From FEN-987 sp964598845 (GTDB taxonomy: Archaea; Thermoproteota; Bathyarchaeia; 40CM-2-53-6), in NCBI GenBank assembly GCA_964598845.1, contig CAZRDM010000016.1:1-47057 (forward strand): a DNA stretch of 47,057 nt, written 5' to 3'. The number at the start of each line of letters is the position of its first letter. Position 1 is the stretch's first letter. The translations under genes were made by a program, and so were the position numbers. Under the pieces are notes generated by a model. It was not told the DNA's origin and searched no databases. It worked only from the letters and a program-made list of their open reading frames with translations. Positions 25,764 through 33,440 of this stretch are shown piece after piece.

Positions 25764-26565
25764 AGGGCTAAAATGGGTTATACATTTAACGCGCATATTG
25801 GTTGAGAACGCCTTTGTCCTGATCTATCTTGGCGGCCTCTTCGTGGATCGTCGGATCGGGAAGGTAACTGGGCTTCTGGATCTTCTTTTCATATTCGGGA
25901 AGAGAAGGCGCTTGTCATTGAAGATCTTTCTATGTCTCCCAAGCGCTCCAGTCAGCATTAGTGAGATGTGCCGTCCGTATCCCAAGTGATGAATAGTTAC
26001 TTTGCGGATGGGCGAAACTCGCTGTAAGTGATGAAATTCATGTCGCGTTTTGGTATACGTTTGAGTCGTTCGTACAAAAAGGAGCATTTTCTTAATACAT
26101 CCGAATCGCTTCGCCGCCCATGATACTAAGAGGATCTTCAGTTGGTCGGCAACCGAGACAATGCGACGGACTTCGCTGGTGAATTCGTCGAAAGTAGCAA
26201 ACTCAACCAACCAATAACTCGACCTAGTGACGATTTTGTGATTGATGGATTCGATTTGTGTTTTCGCAGACCGACCTGAGGATTATTATTGTTCGCTATC
26301 AAGTTCATCTGCAGGCTGCAACGAACCCAAACTTGCCCGGAAAGCAAGGAACAGTCGTCTCTCGGTGCTCAGTTTTGTTAACATCCAACTGTAAATCATA
26401 TCCTTGGAACCTAATCTTCACTGAACGATTCACGGTTGTATTGCGGATTTGAATCAGCGGAGGCTGTCTATTTTCAAGGTAAATCTCCGAAAGAAATGTT
26501 TCGAATCTTAATTTGACAGTTAGCATGACACCTAGTTGTTTACCGCTTCCTGAGGTCACGCGCAA
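25764..26565. other. 800-bp gap with no intact gene; one protein-like remnant
   Basis: No frame here gives a convincing protein. The only protein-like stretch is on the minus strand at 25786-25914: 42 sense codons starting directly after a TGA, with no ATG, GTG or TTG (ends DKGVLNQYAR, stop). The right part (26200-26560) is richer in A/T and holds only short chance frames. The start region of the ABC permease lies at its right end, with GAGGT before the GTG at 26566. Confidence 0.45.
25786..25914 (-). pseudogene. Possible C-terminal remnant of a decayed gene
   Basis: Forty-two codons read PSLPEYEKKIQKPSYLPD and then a charged helix-like segment to a TAA stop. Composition (Glu, Lys, Pro, Asp) is protein-like and unlike random translation. 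A TGA lies immediately upstream, a TAG shortly before that, and no start codon is available. I could not identify the parent family. Confidence 0.3.
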
Positions 26566-27372
26566 GTGTCTGTTGAGAAGCAGAAGGCTCTGACACTATG
26601 TTTGACCGGTAGGATTGTATCAGGGAGAAAGTATGCCAACTACCTCTGGGTCATTCCACTTGCGGTTGGCTTCGCAGCTTGGGAACTTGTCACAAGATTC
26701 AATCTCATTCCAAGGTCGGATATGCCAACATTCTCAAACGTATTAGTCGTCTTCTTCCACTCAATTCAGGATCCACTCTTTCTGCTTCGCATTGTTCAGA
26801 GTTTTCTCAATGTCGCATCCGGCATCATACTGGCCTTCTCCGTTGCTCTGCCACTCGCCTTCGTTGCAGGCAGCAAGAATAGATTTGACCTGACGCTTAC
26901 CCCGATAGTGATGCTGTTTGGAGCGCTTCCGGATCTTTCATTTCTACCTCTTCTGGTCCTATGGTTTGGACCGGGAAACATCGCAGCGATAGTAATGGCG
27001 TCGGTAGCCGCCTTCTTCCCAATCTTCTTCACTGTGAGAGAGGGGACAAAGAATATCCCGCGAGAGCTATACGACGTTACCGCTATTTTCAAGTCTGACC
27101 GGGTTTCCACATTCACGAAGATGGTTCTACCGGCGATTTCGCCTCACATGTTCAGCGGATTAAGGCTGGCCTATGATTTTGATTGGGAAATTATAATCGC
27201 CATTGAGATAGCCACTCATGTCGCGGGTATTGGCAGTTTTATTGAGGGTTCAGTGAGTACGGGCTCGCTAGCAACCGGATTCGCCGCGATCCTTGCGATA
27301 GCCACAGTGGCCATAGTTATTGACAGGTTGTTCTTCGGAACGCTTGAGTCTTGGGCTAGGAAGTGGGCCTGA
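26566..27372 (+). CDS. ABC transporter permease, NitT/TauT (SsuC/TauC) type
   Basis: This 268-residue BPD-type permease has about six helices. It carries the coupling-loop region GTKNIPRELYDVTAIFKSDR...KMVLPAISPHMFSGLRLA, which corresponds to the EAA loop. The family imports sulfonates, nitrate, cyanate, taurine or thiamine precursors together with an SsuB-like ATPase and a lipoprotein binding protein. The GTG start has GAGGT nine bases upstream. The downstream ATPase gene overlaps its stop by 10 bases. No binding-protein gene is nearby, so the substrate cannot be assigned. Confidence 0.88.
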   Translation: MSVEKQKALTLCLTGRIVSGRKYANYLWVIPLAVGFAAWELVTRFNLIPRSDMPTFSNVLVVFFHSIQDPLFLLRIVQSFLNVASGIILAFSVALPLAFVAGSKNRFDLTLTPIVMLFGALPDLSFLPLLVLWFGPGNIAAIVMASVAAFFPIFFTVREGTKNIPRELYDVTAIFKSDRVSTFTKMVLPAISPHMFSGLRLAYDFDWEIIIAIEIATHVAGIGSFIEGSVSTGSLATGFAAILAIATVAIVIDRLFFGTLESWARKWA

Positions 27373-28232
27373 CGGATCCTCACGTTCAGCTGGACAGCAT
27401 AACGAAATTCTACGATGCGCAGGAAAAGCAGCTTCATGCTCTCAATGATGTCAGTTTTGGCATAGAACAAGGCGAATTCGTCTGCATAGTTGGCCCAAGC
27501 GGTTGTGGGAAGTCTACTTTGCTCAAAATCATGGCAGGCTTGGATCGTCCGAGCTCAGGACAAATTCGTTTCCAAGGTGATCCTCTGTTTGGGCCTCACC
27601 CAAAGATCAGCATGATATTCCAGTCCTTTGGCCTCTTCCCTTGGAGAACTGTTCTCGAAAATGTTGAGTACGGATTGGAAATGAGAAAAGTCCCCCGGAA
27701 TGAGCGTCGGGGTTTCTCAAGACAATACCTCGAGGTAGTCGGTCTCGCGGGTTACGAGCACATGTACCCGAAGCAACTCTCGGGTGGAATGAAGCAGAGA
27801 GTGGGGATCGCACGTGCACTCGTAGTCGAGCCGGAAGTTGTGCTGATGGATGAGGCTTTCAGTGCTATAGACGAAGTAACCGCCGATATTCTTCGAGAAG
27901 AAGTGGCTGAGATCCATAGGGAGACCGAAAAGACCTTCGTCCTCGTCACGCACAACCTATCGGAAGCCATCGAACTGGCAGACAAGGTCGTAGTTCTATC
28001 ATCACGCCCAGCAAAGGTGAAGAAAATCTTCCCGGTGAAACTCGAGCGCCCTAGGGATCGGACTCATTCCTCCTTCCTGCACATTCATAAGGACATCTTA
28101 CACCTTCTGAAAGAAGAGCTCGAAAACACAATCATTCGACATAAGTTAAGGGGGATTAAGGAACTTCAGAAGCTTCACGATATGGAAATTTCGGGGGAAC
28201 CTGGCAAAGCGAAGTCTCAGTTTGTTACTTGA
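27363..28232 (+). CDS. ABC transporter ATPase, NitT/TauT (SsuB/TauB) type
   Basis: The protein has 289 residues and a GTG start inside the permease gene. Walker A is GPSGCGKS (44-51), Q-loop IFQSFGLFPWRT, signature LSGGMKQRVGIARA (from about residue 139), Walker B VVLMDEAFSAID and switch His in VTHNLSEA. The FPWRT motif after the Q-loop is typical of the SsuB/TauB/NrtD subfamily. A C-terminal extension of about 60 charged residues goes beyond the common length. It energises the upstream permease. The 3' end overlaps the convergent PRC-barrel gene by 8 bases. Confidence 0.92.
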   Translation: MGLTDPHVQLDSITKFYDAQEKQLHALNDVSFGIEQGEFVCIVGPSGCGKSTLLKIMAGLDRPSSGQIRFQGDPLFGPHPKISMIFQSFGLFPWRTVLENVEYGLEMRKVPRNERRGFSRQYLEVVGLAGYEHMYPKQLSGGMKQRVGIARALVVEPEVVLMDEAFSAIDEVTADILREEVAEIHRETEKTFVLVTHNLSEAIELADKVVVLSSRPAKVKKIFPVKLERPRDRTHSSFLHIHKDILHLLKEELENTIIRHKLRGIKELQKLHDMEISGEPGKAKSQFVT

Positions 28233-28602
28233 GTGATTTCCCGCACTTCGGACAGAACTTGGCGTGGCTTGGCGCGCTTGCTCCACAATTGGGGCAGATC
28301 AGTACAGCTTGGACAGTCGGCGGACCTCCTAGTGATGGGATAGTAGGTTGAGGAGCTAATGTTGACAGGTCCACTTCCTTCTTCAGCAGGACGACGTCCT
28401 CGACGGAGACGACATCGTCCCAGCTGAGGTCGATTTCCGCTTTCGTTTTGGTGCTAACACGAAAGGCCAGGCCTTTGTTTTGGAAGTCAACTGAAACGTC
28501 CTTAACGTTCCCTATCATGGAGCCCTTGCTATCGATTACTTGCATGCCGACAAACCGCTGAGTTGTCACATACTTTGGGCTATCTTTAGGCACCGAGTAC
28601 AC
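28225..28602 (-). CDS. PRC-barrel protein with C-terminal zinc ribbon
   Basis: In this 125-residue protein, residues 8-70 form a PRC-barrel (FVGMQVIDSKGSMIGNVKDV, then a second strand set). A Pro-rich linker and a CPNC-x10-CPKC zinc ribbon end the protein. Archaeal PRC-barrel proteins occur as stand-alone adaptors in RNA processing and cell division; this one has no further domain. The start is GTG 28602, with GTG 28593 as an alternative, and an A/T-rich TATA-like stretch lies about 25-40 bases upstream. It is convergent with the ABC ATPase. Confidence 0.85.
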   Translation of the reverse strand: MYSVPKDSPKYVTTQRFVGMQVIDSKGSMIGNVKDVSVDFQNKGLAFRVSTKTKAEIDLSWDDVVSVEDVVLLKKEVDLSTLAPQPTIPSLGGPPTVQAVLICPNCGASAPSHAKFCPKCGKSLK

Positions 28603-28721
28603 CCCAAGAGCGAAAAAGCACGTTCAAGTAAATTTGATTTTTGGTGAGGCCTATTCTTGGACGTAACAGCGTTCCATAACCACATAACGATGCTCGATCT
28701 CATTTTCTTAGCGATTGCAGA

Positions 28722-29282
28722 ATGGTACTCTTGAAAACGAGTCTCTCCGGCGCCGCCTTGGTAATACTGGGGGTCCTCGTAGCAGCGGTTATTGGTCAAT
28801 ACGTAACTCTAGAAATTCAAGACGTTCAGCGGCATGAAGTTGAGCCGCATGCAGAGTTCTTGGTTGGGGACGTTGTAAATAGACCATACACTATTCCGTC
28901 AGGCGTTGCGGTCTTTGGCTCAGTCGATGTAACTCAGGCGCCTTCAAATAAGTCGGATGATATTCACCTCATAATCTTAGATGCTGAGAACTATCAAAGA
29001 TGGAGTTCTGGAGGACAAGCAGATTCGGTCTACTTAGCTCAAAACCAAGGGAAGTTTAACTTCACATTTACAGCCGAGAAAGGCGGCATCTACTACTTGG
29101 TGTTTGATAACAGGGCCTCGCTTTACAAGAAATATGTCTCTCTGATGTTGGCATATGATGAGGTAACCAAGAGCCGAGTCCCAGACACGCGATTACCATA
29201 CGCCGGCTGGGCAGTTTTCCTGCTAGGGGGACTTATACTGGCGTACGGACTGATCAGAAAACCGCCTACTCCTTGGGCCTGA
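28722..29282 (+). CDS. Double-anchored membrane protein with GOLD-like ectodomain
   Basis: This 186-residue protein has an N-terminal helix (8-27), a beta-rich extracytoplasmic domain (about 30-150) and a C-terminal helix (about 161-178) preceded by LPYAG. The ectodomain segment FTAEKGGIYYLVFDNRASLYKKYVSL resembles the last strands of GOLD/emp24-like beta-sandwiches, though this is only a likeness. Topology matches the two ectodomain proteins at 7793 and 11979. Function unknown. The SWIB-like gene follows after 43 bases but has its own TATA-like box. Confidence 0.7.
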   Translation: MVLLKTSLSGAALVILGVLVAAVIGQYVTLEIQDVQRHEVEPHAEFLVGDVVNRPYTIPSGVAVFGSVDVTQAPSNKSDDIHLIILDAENYQRWSSGGQADSVYLAQNQGKFNFTFTAEKGGIYYLVFDNRASLYKKYVSLMLAYDEVTKSRVPDTRLPYAGWAVFLLGGLILAYGLIRKPPTPWA

Positions 29283-29285
29283 AAC

Positions 29286-29295
29286 CATTTAATAG
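29286..29295 (+). promoter_or_regulatory. TATA-like box before the SWIB-like gene
   Basis: CATTTAATAG predicts a start site near 29316-29320, only a few bases ahead of ATG 29326. The mRNA would be almost leaderless. Confidence 0.4.
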
Positions 29296-29325
29296 CATGC
29301 AAGGACAAGCGATGTTCAGATCGAG

Positions 29326-29613
29326 ATGAGCGGTCTTACCAAGAAGCAGATATACGTCGACAAAAATCTCTCCACAGTACTGGGTATTTCTGAGGGAGAA
29401 CTCGTTAGTTACTCAGATATTCAGAAGCTCCTGCACAAGTACATCAAGGACAACGATTTGAGAAAACTAGGAAGCGAGCGTCGTCCCTCAACCCAGCCGG
29501 TCCCCCCCGAGACTAGGCCGGCAGGTGAGGCTGGCTTGAAACCATGCAGAGATTGCGGGGCAAACATACCGGCTGAGGCCATTTTCTGCGATCTCTGCGG
29601 AGTACGTCAGTGA
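29326..29613 (+). CDS. Small protein with SWIB-like N-terminal region and C-terminal zinc ribbon
   Basis: In this 95-residue protein, residues 8-47 (IYVDKNLSTVLGISEGELVS, then IQKLLHKYIKDNDLRK) match the first half of the SWIB/MDM2 fold: L-x-x-L-G, a Thr/Ser-rich turn, and the helix ending YIK-x-N-x-L. The second half of a SWIB domain is missing; instead there is a Pro-rich linker and a CRDC-x10-CDLC zinc ribbon. SWIB domains are best known in eukaryotic chromatin complexes, so a nucleic-acid or transcription role is possible. The likeness is by eye only. Confidence 0.6.
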   Translation: MSGLTKKQIYVDKNLSTVLGISEGELVSYSDIQKLLHKYIKDNDLRKLGSERRPSTQPVPPETRPAGEAGLKPCRDCGANIPAEAIFCDLCGVRQ

Positions 29614-29722
29614 TCGGGCCAGAATCAACGTCGCACTCAAGTTGAACGTTCGTGGCTTCATTTTAAATATCGTCACTGAGCGCGTACCATACTTCTAGCC
29701 CTTGCAACCAGAGGAGGCCTTT

Positions 29723-31291
29723 ATGGCACCTGACAAAGTGGGTATCATCGGCTACGGCGTGTACATCCCTCTACAGCGAATTAAGACTGAGCTAATCGTT
29801 AAGGCCCGGGAAAAGAAACGCAAGGACCTCTCTCAGTTTCTCCATAAGGTTCGCAACGGTTTACTCCTGCAGTATAAGTCGATAGCCAGCTTGACCGAAG
29901 ACTCGACTACGATCGCCACGGAAGCGGCCTTAAATGCAGTGGAGATGGCCGGGATTGATCCCGTTAATATAGAAACGGTAGCGGTTGGATCTGAATCTAA
30001 GCCTTACGCTGTTGGAACCATCGCGCGACACGTAGCTTCCTTCTTGGGCCTAGGAAACCAAGTGTATGTTGCCGATCTGGAGGGAGCCTGCAATGCTGGT
30101 ATGCAGTCCTTGGCCTTTGTTGAGAGTCAGATCCTGAGCGGCAGGATCGAGTATGGTTTGGCGATCGGAACAGATGTGGCTCAGGCCCCGATTGGAGACG
30201 CACTGGAGTACGCGTGCGGGGCAGGTGCCGGCGCCTTCGTCTTGGGGAGAGACGATCCGGTGGCCACCATTCAAGATACCGCTGCCTATTCAAGTCTGAC
30301 CCTCGACTTTTGGAGAAGAGATGGTGCTCCAGTCCCAAGTCACTTCGGCAGAACGACTGTGGAGGCTTACATCAAACACGTGATTGGAGCTATTGAGGGT
30401 ATGCTGCTTAAACACCCTGAAATCTCATTGATGGATTTTGATCACCTGACCTTCCATCAACCGTCAGGCTACATGCCAATAAAGACGTGCAAGACGCTCG
30501 CTCAAGACGAAATTCCTATTCTCGACAACCCTGAGATCGAAGACAGAATACGGCTAACGCCTGAGTTCATCGAGCAACGTGTAAAACCATGGTTGTGCGT
30601 CCTAGAGACCGGAAACACCTATGCGGCTGCAACACCCATAGCTACGAGCGATATCCTAGATCATGCTAAGCCGGGTGAGAATATTCTGGCTGTCTCATAC
30701 GGTTCAGGTGCGTATACGATAGCGACGTGGCTACGCGTCGAAGAGGGAATTGTAGAGCGAAGAAGGACAGTCCCAACAGTTCGAGACTACATCGACAGAA
30801 GAAGGGAAATCAGACTGGACACATATGCGACTCTTATGAAATACAAGTTGGGTTCAGTGAGAACTAGGATTGCTGCACCCAGAATCGTGGGGAAAATCGA
30901 ACCCTACAACGGTGTCATGATTACTTTTACACTCTGCAATGGATGCGAGCGAGTATTCTATCCTGCTCGTGACAGATGCCTAGAATTCGATTGCAAAGGC
31001 CCTGTAGAACAGCGCGCGCTACCGGCAAACGCTCGTCTACTGTCTGCCAAGAAACTAACTCTCCGAGATCGCCTTACCTCCAACTTCGAGATCCTAAAGC
31101 AAGGCAAAGTCCTGATTGTTGATGCGACAATTCAGGAGCTTGCCCCCGGGATGGAGCTCGAGAGTTTGATCAGGCGGATCGACGACGAAGGCAAACACGG
31201 CTTGATAATATATGGGCCCACCTACCGACCGGCTTTCAGAACGAAGGTACAAACCAAGAAATCTCAGGCGGCTGCAGTTCTAGCTGGCTGA
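29723..31291 (+). CDS. Hydroxymethylglutaryl-CoA synthase fused to a DUF35-like zinc-ribbon domain
   Basis: This 522-residue protein catalyses acetoacetyl-CoA + acetyl-CoA to HMG-CoA, feeding mevalonate and archaeal lipid synthesis. The thiolase-fold part (1-360) has catalytic Cys in LEGACNAGM (C123) and His in LTFHQPSGY (H245), plus SYGSGAY near residue 335. From about 395 there is a zinc ribbon (C405, C408, then C-x4-C) and an OB-like tail, as in DUF35 proteins. In methanogens DUF35 is a separate scaffold between thiolase and HMG-CoA synthase. ATG 29723 has a strong GGAGG site; an in-frame TTG at 29702 is less likely. Confidence 0.88.
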   Translation: MAPDKVGIIGYGVYIPLQRIKTELIVKAREKKRKDLSQFLHKVRNGLLLQYKSIASLTEDSTTIATEAALNAVEMAGIDPVNIETVAVGSESKPYAVGTIARHVASFLGLGNQVYVADLEGACNAGMQSLAFVESQILSGRIEYGLAIGTDVAQAPIGDALEYACGAGAGAFVLGRDDPVATIQDTAAYSSLTLDFWRRDGAPVPSHFGRTTVEAYIKHVIGAIEGMLLKHPEISLMDFDHLTFHQPSGYMPIKTCKTLAQDEIPILDNPEIEDRIRLTPEFIEQRVKPWLCVLETGNTYAAATPIATSDILDHAKPGENILAVSYGSGAYTIATWLRVEEGIVERRRTVPTVRDYIDRRREIRLDTYATLMKYKLGSVRTRIAAPRIVGKIEPYNGVMITFTLCNGCERVFYPARDRCLEFDCKGPVEQRALPANARLLSAKKLTLRDRLTSNFEILKQGKVLIVDATIQELAPGMELESLIRRIDDEGKHGLIIYGPTYRPAFRTKVQTKKSQAAAVLAG

Positions 31292-31414
31292 AAAACTAAC
31301 CCGCACTGCCCCACAGTTTCTACAGTAACGGGCATCATCGACTTCGTAGAAGTCCCCATCTTCCCGAATTACGACCGTAGCCTGGTACCTGTGGCCCAGT
31401 AGTCGGCAGACCAT
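31280..31414 (-). CDS. Tiny CHCC zinc-knuckle protein (44 residues)
   Basis: The protein reads from ATG 31414 and starts MVCRLLGHRY. It has C3, H8, C31 and C34 as a likely zinc site, and resembles small C-x4-H...C-x2-C proteins with a GH(K/R)(W/Y) core. The open frame extends upstream to 31573 through AsnB's start region, but that part looks unlike protein. Its last 12 bases overlap the HMG-CoA synthase stop. Function unknown. Confidence 0.5.
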   Translation of the reverse strand: MVCRLLGHRYQATVVIREDGDFYEVDDARYCRNCGAVRVSFSAS

Positions 31415-31520
31415 GCTCAATTCAATCACTAGGCTGATACGGGTTTCCGGAGTATATGAATGTTCCGCCAGTGAAACAGTAATGCCCCACAAAGCTATGT
31501 GCGGATACTCATAAGCCCGT

Positions 31521-33437
31521 ATGTCTCTACGACGCACATATCCTGACGAGGGGGTTCCCGAATTCTGCGGCATAGCCGGCTACTCCGGCCACAACGACGA
31601 ACAACTCCTACGACGAATGATTGATGTGGTGAGGCATCGGGGCCCAGATGACACAGGCTACTTTGCGGACGAGGGCATTGGACTGGCGAATGCTCGTCTG
31701 AGCATCATCGATATCGAAGGCGGACACCAACCCATACGAAATGAGGATGGCACGGTTCACGTCACGTATAACGGCGAAATCTACAATTTCAGCGAGCTAC
31801 GCAAACAGCTAGAATCTGAAGGACATCAGTTCTACACAAAATCAGACACTGAGGTCATAGTCCATAGCTATGAGCAATACGGCGAAGGATTCGTAACGAG
31901 ACTAAACGGCATGTTCGCCATTGCACTCTGGAATTCAAGGCAGAAGAAACTGATCCTTGCTCGCGACAGGATGGGGATCAAACCTCTCTATTACACAATC
32001 CAGAACAACGCCCTATTTTTCGCTTCGGAAATCAAGGCATTGCTCCAAGCCTCTCTTAGAAGAGCCTTGGACGAACAAGCATTATACATGAGTCTCAACT
32101 TGGGCTACATTCCAGGACACCAAACTCTGTTTGAAGGCGTACACAAACTCCAACCCTCAAGTCTGCTCCGCTTTTCGAGGGGTACTGTAAGAATCGCAAG
32201 CTACTGGCAAACTCCTAGTGTTCACTCGGATCTTGGCGAGGGATTGATAGTCGAACAACTTCGCTCACGGCTTGATCACTCGGTGCGAGATCACCTTGTC
32301 GCGGACGTACCCGTCGGATGTTTTCTCTCGGGCGGTCTGGATACAAGCACCATCGTCGCGTACGCTTCGAGAGTGGTCACGCAACCTGTGAAGACCTTTT
32401 GTATGGGCTTCGGCGAGCAGACTGATGAGTTTCGAGATGCTCGCCTTATAGCGGAACGTTTCGGAACGGATCACCATGAACTGGTCGTTGACAGCTCGCA
32501 AGGAGTGAAGCTATATCCGAAGATGATCTGGCACATGGAGGCTCCTAAGTACAATCTCTATCCTTGGTTTGTCTGCGAACTCGTACGTAGGCATGTGAAA
32601 GTGTGCTTAAGTGGAAACGGCGGGGACGAACTATTCGGGGGATATTACGCTAGGTATCAGAATGCCTTGCGTATCCAGCGGCTCTCCAACACGGTCTTCC
32701 GACCGCTACTTCAAGGAGCTGGAACGTTTCTTGAGCCCATCGTGAGCGACATTAGGATCAGGAATCGGATGCGTGCTCTTCGCTCCTTGGGAGATCACGT
32801 CACCGAGTACCTGATTCTATCAGGTGTACTTCCCGATTCGTTTAATCGCAAGCTCTTCAGGAATGGCCGCTTTTTGTTGGCCCAGCTGAAGGAGCACTAT
32901 TCACCATTCTTTGAGAATGTCGACTTCCTTCAGGGTCTGATCTATGCCGAGCTTAGAACGAAACTTGTTGATGATTTGCTCTCTGTAGATGACTCCATGA
33001 GCATGGCGCATTCGCTGGAACTGAGAGTCCCGCTCCTAGACAACAGGTTGGTAGACTCGATGGTTTCTGTTCCGTGGGAGTTGAAGTACCGACCTGGGAC
33101 ACATGGCAAGCTTCTGCTCAGGAAGGCGGTTCAAGAGATCTTACCGGAGAAGAGCCTGTGCAAGCCGAAGTGGGGATTCAGCGTGAACGTTAACGCTTGG
33201 TATAAGGGGGAACTCGGTGAGCTCGTCAAGCAGGTACTTCCAGACTCCGAGGTAATTCGAAGGTACTTCTCTCAGGATTTCGTCGACAACCTAATTGCTC
33301 GCTCATTCTCCTCCCGAAACAGGAGATATCAACTCCTCCTCTGGCAATTACTTGGTTTCCACTTCTGGCACAGGATATTTGTGGACGGTGACCGAGTGGA
33401 TGGTTCACGACTTGAGGTTGACGCCTTGGTGGCGTGA
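31521..33437 (+). CDS. asnB: Glutamine-hydrolysing asparagine synthetase / AsnB-like amidotransferase
   Basis: This 638-residue protein has a class II glutaminase domain (CGIAGYSG, GLANARLSIID, THVTYNGEIYNF) and a synthetase domain with PP-loop LSGGLDTS near residue 269 and GNGGDELFGGY. It makes Asn from Asp, or amidates a sugar-linked acceptor as in some polysaccharide clusters. The catalytic Cys must be the N-terminal residue, yet here it is residue 16 after MSLRRTYPDEGVPEF. The codon before Cys is TTC (31563), with GACGAGGGGG ideally spaced ahead of it. ATG 31521 is the only canonical in-frame start. Either a 15-residue propeptide is removed or initiation is unusual. A GT2 gene follows immediately. 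Confidence 0.9.
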   Translation: MSLRRTYPDEGVPEFCGIAGYSGHNDEQLLRRMIDVVRHRGPDDTGYFADEGIGLANARLSIIDIEGGHQPIRNEDGTVHVTYNGEIYNFSELRKQLESEGHQFYTKSDTEVIVHSYEQYGEGFVTRLNGMFAIALWNSRQKKLILARDRMGIKPLYYTIQNNALFFASEIKALLQASLRRALDEQALYMSLNLGYIPGHQTLFEGVHKLQPSSLLRFSRGTVRIASYWQTPSVHSDLGEGLIVEQLRSRLDHSVRDHLVADVPVGCFLSGGLDTSTIVAYASRVVTQPVKTFCMGFGEQTDEFRDARLIAERFGTDHHELVVDSSQGVKLYPKMIWHMEAPKYNLYPWFVCELVRRHVKVCLSGNGGDELFGGYYARYQNALRIQRLSNTVFRPLLQGAGTFLEPIVSDIRIRNRMRALRSLGDHVTEYLILSGVLPDSFNRKLFRNGRFLLAQLKEHYSPFFENVDFLQGLIYAELRTKLVDDLLSVDDSMSMAHSLELRVPLLDNRLVDSMVSVPWELKYRPGTHGKLLLRKAVQEILPEKSLCKPKWGFSVNVNAWYKGELGELVKQVLPDSEVIRRYFSQDFVDNLIARSFSSRNRRYQLLLWQLLGFHFWHRIFVDGDRVDGSRLEVDALVA

Positions 33438-33440
33438 TGT

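Noticed and set aside
26138..26565. Several 60-90-codon frames on both strands before the ABC permease
   Set aside because: They overlap each other, lack ribosome sites and show no domains. I treat the stretch as intergenic.
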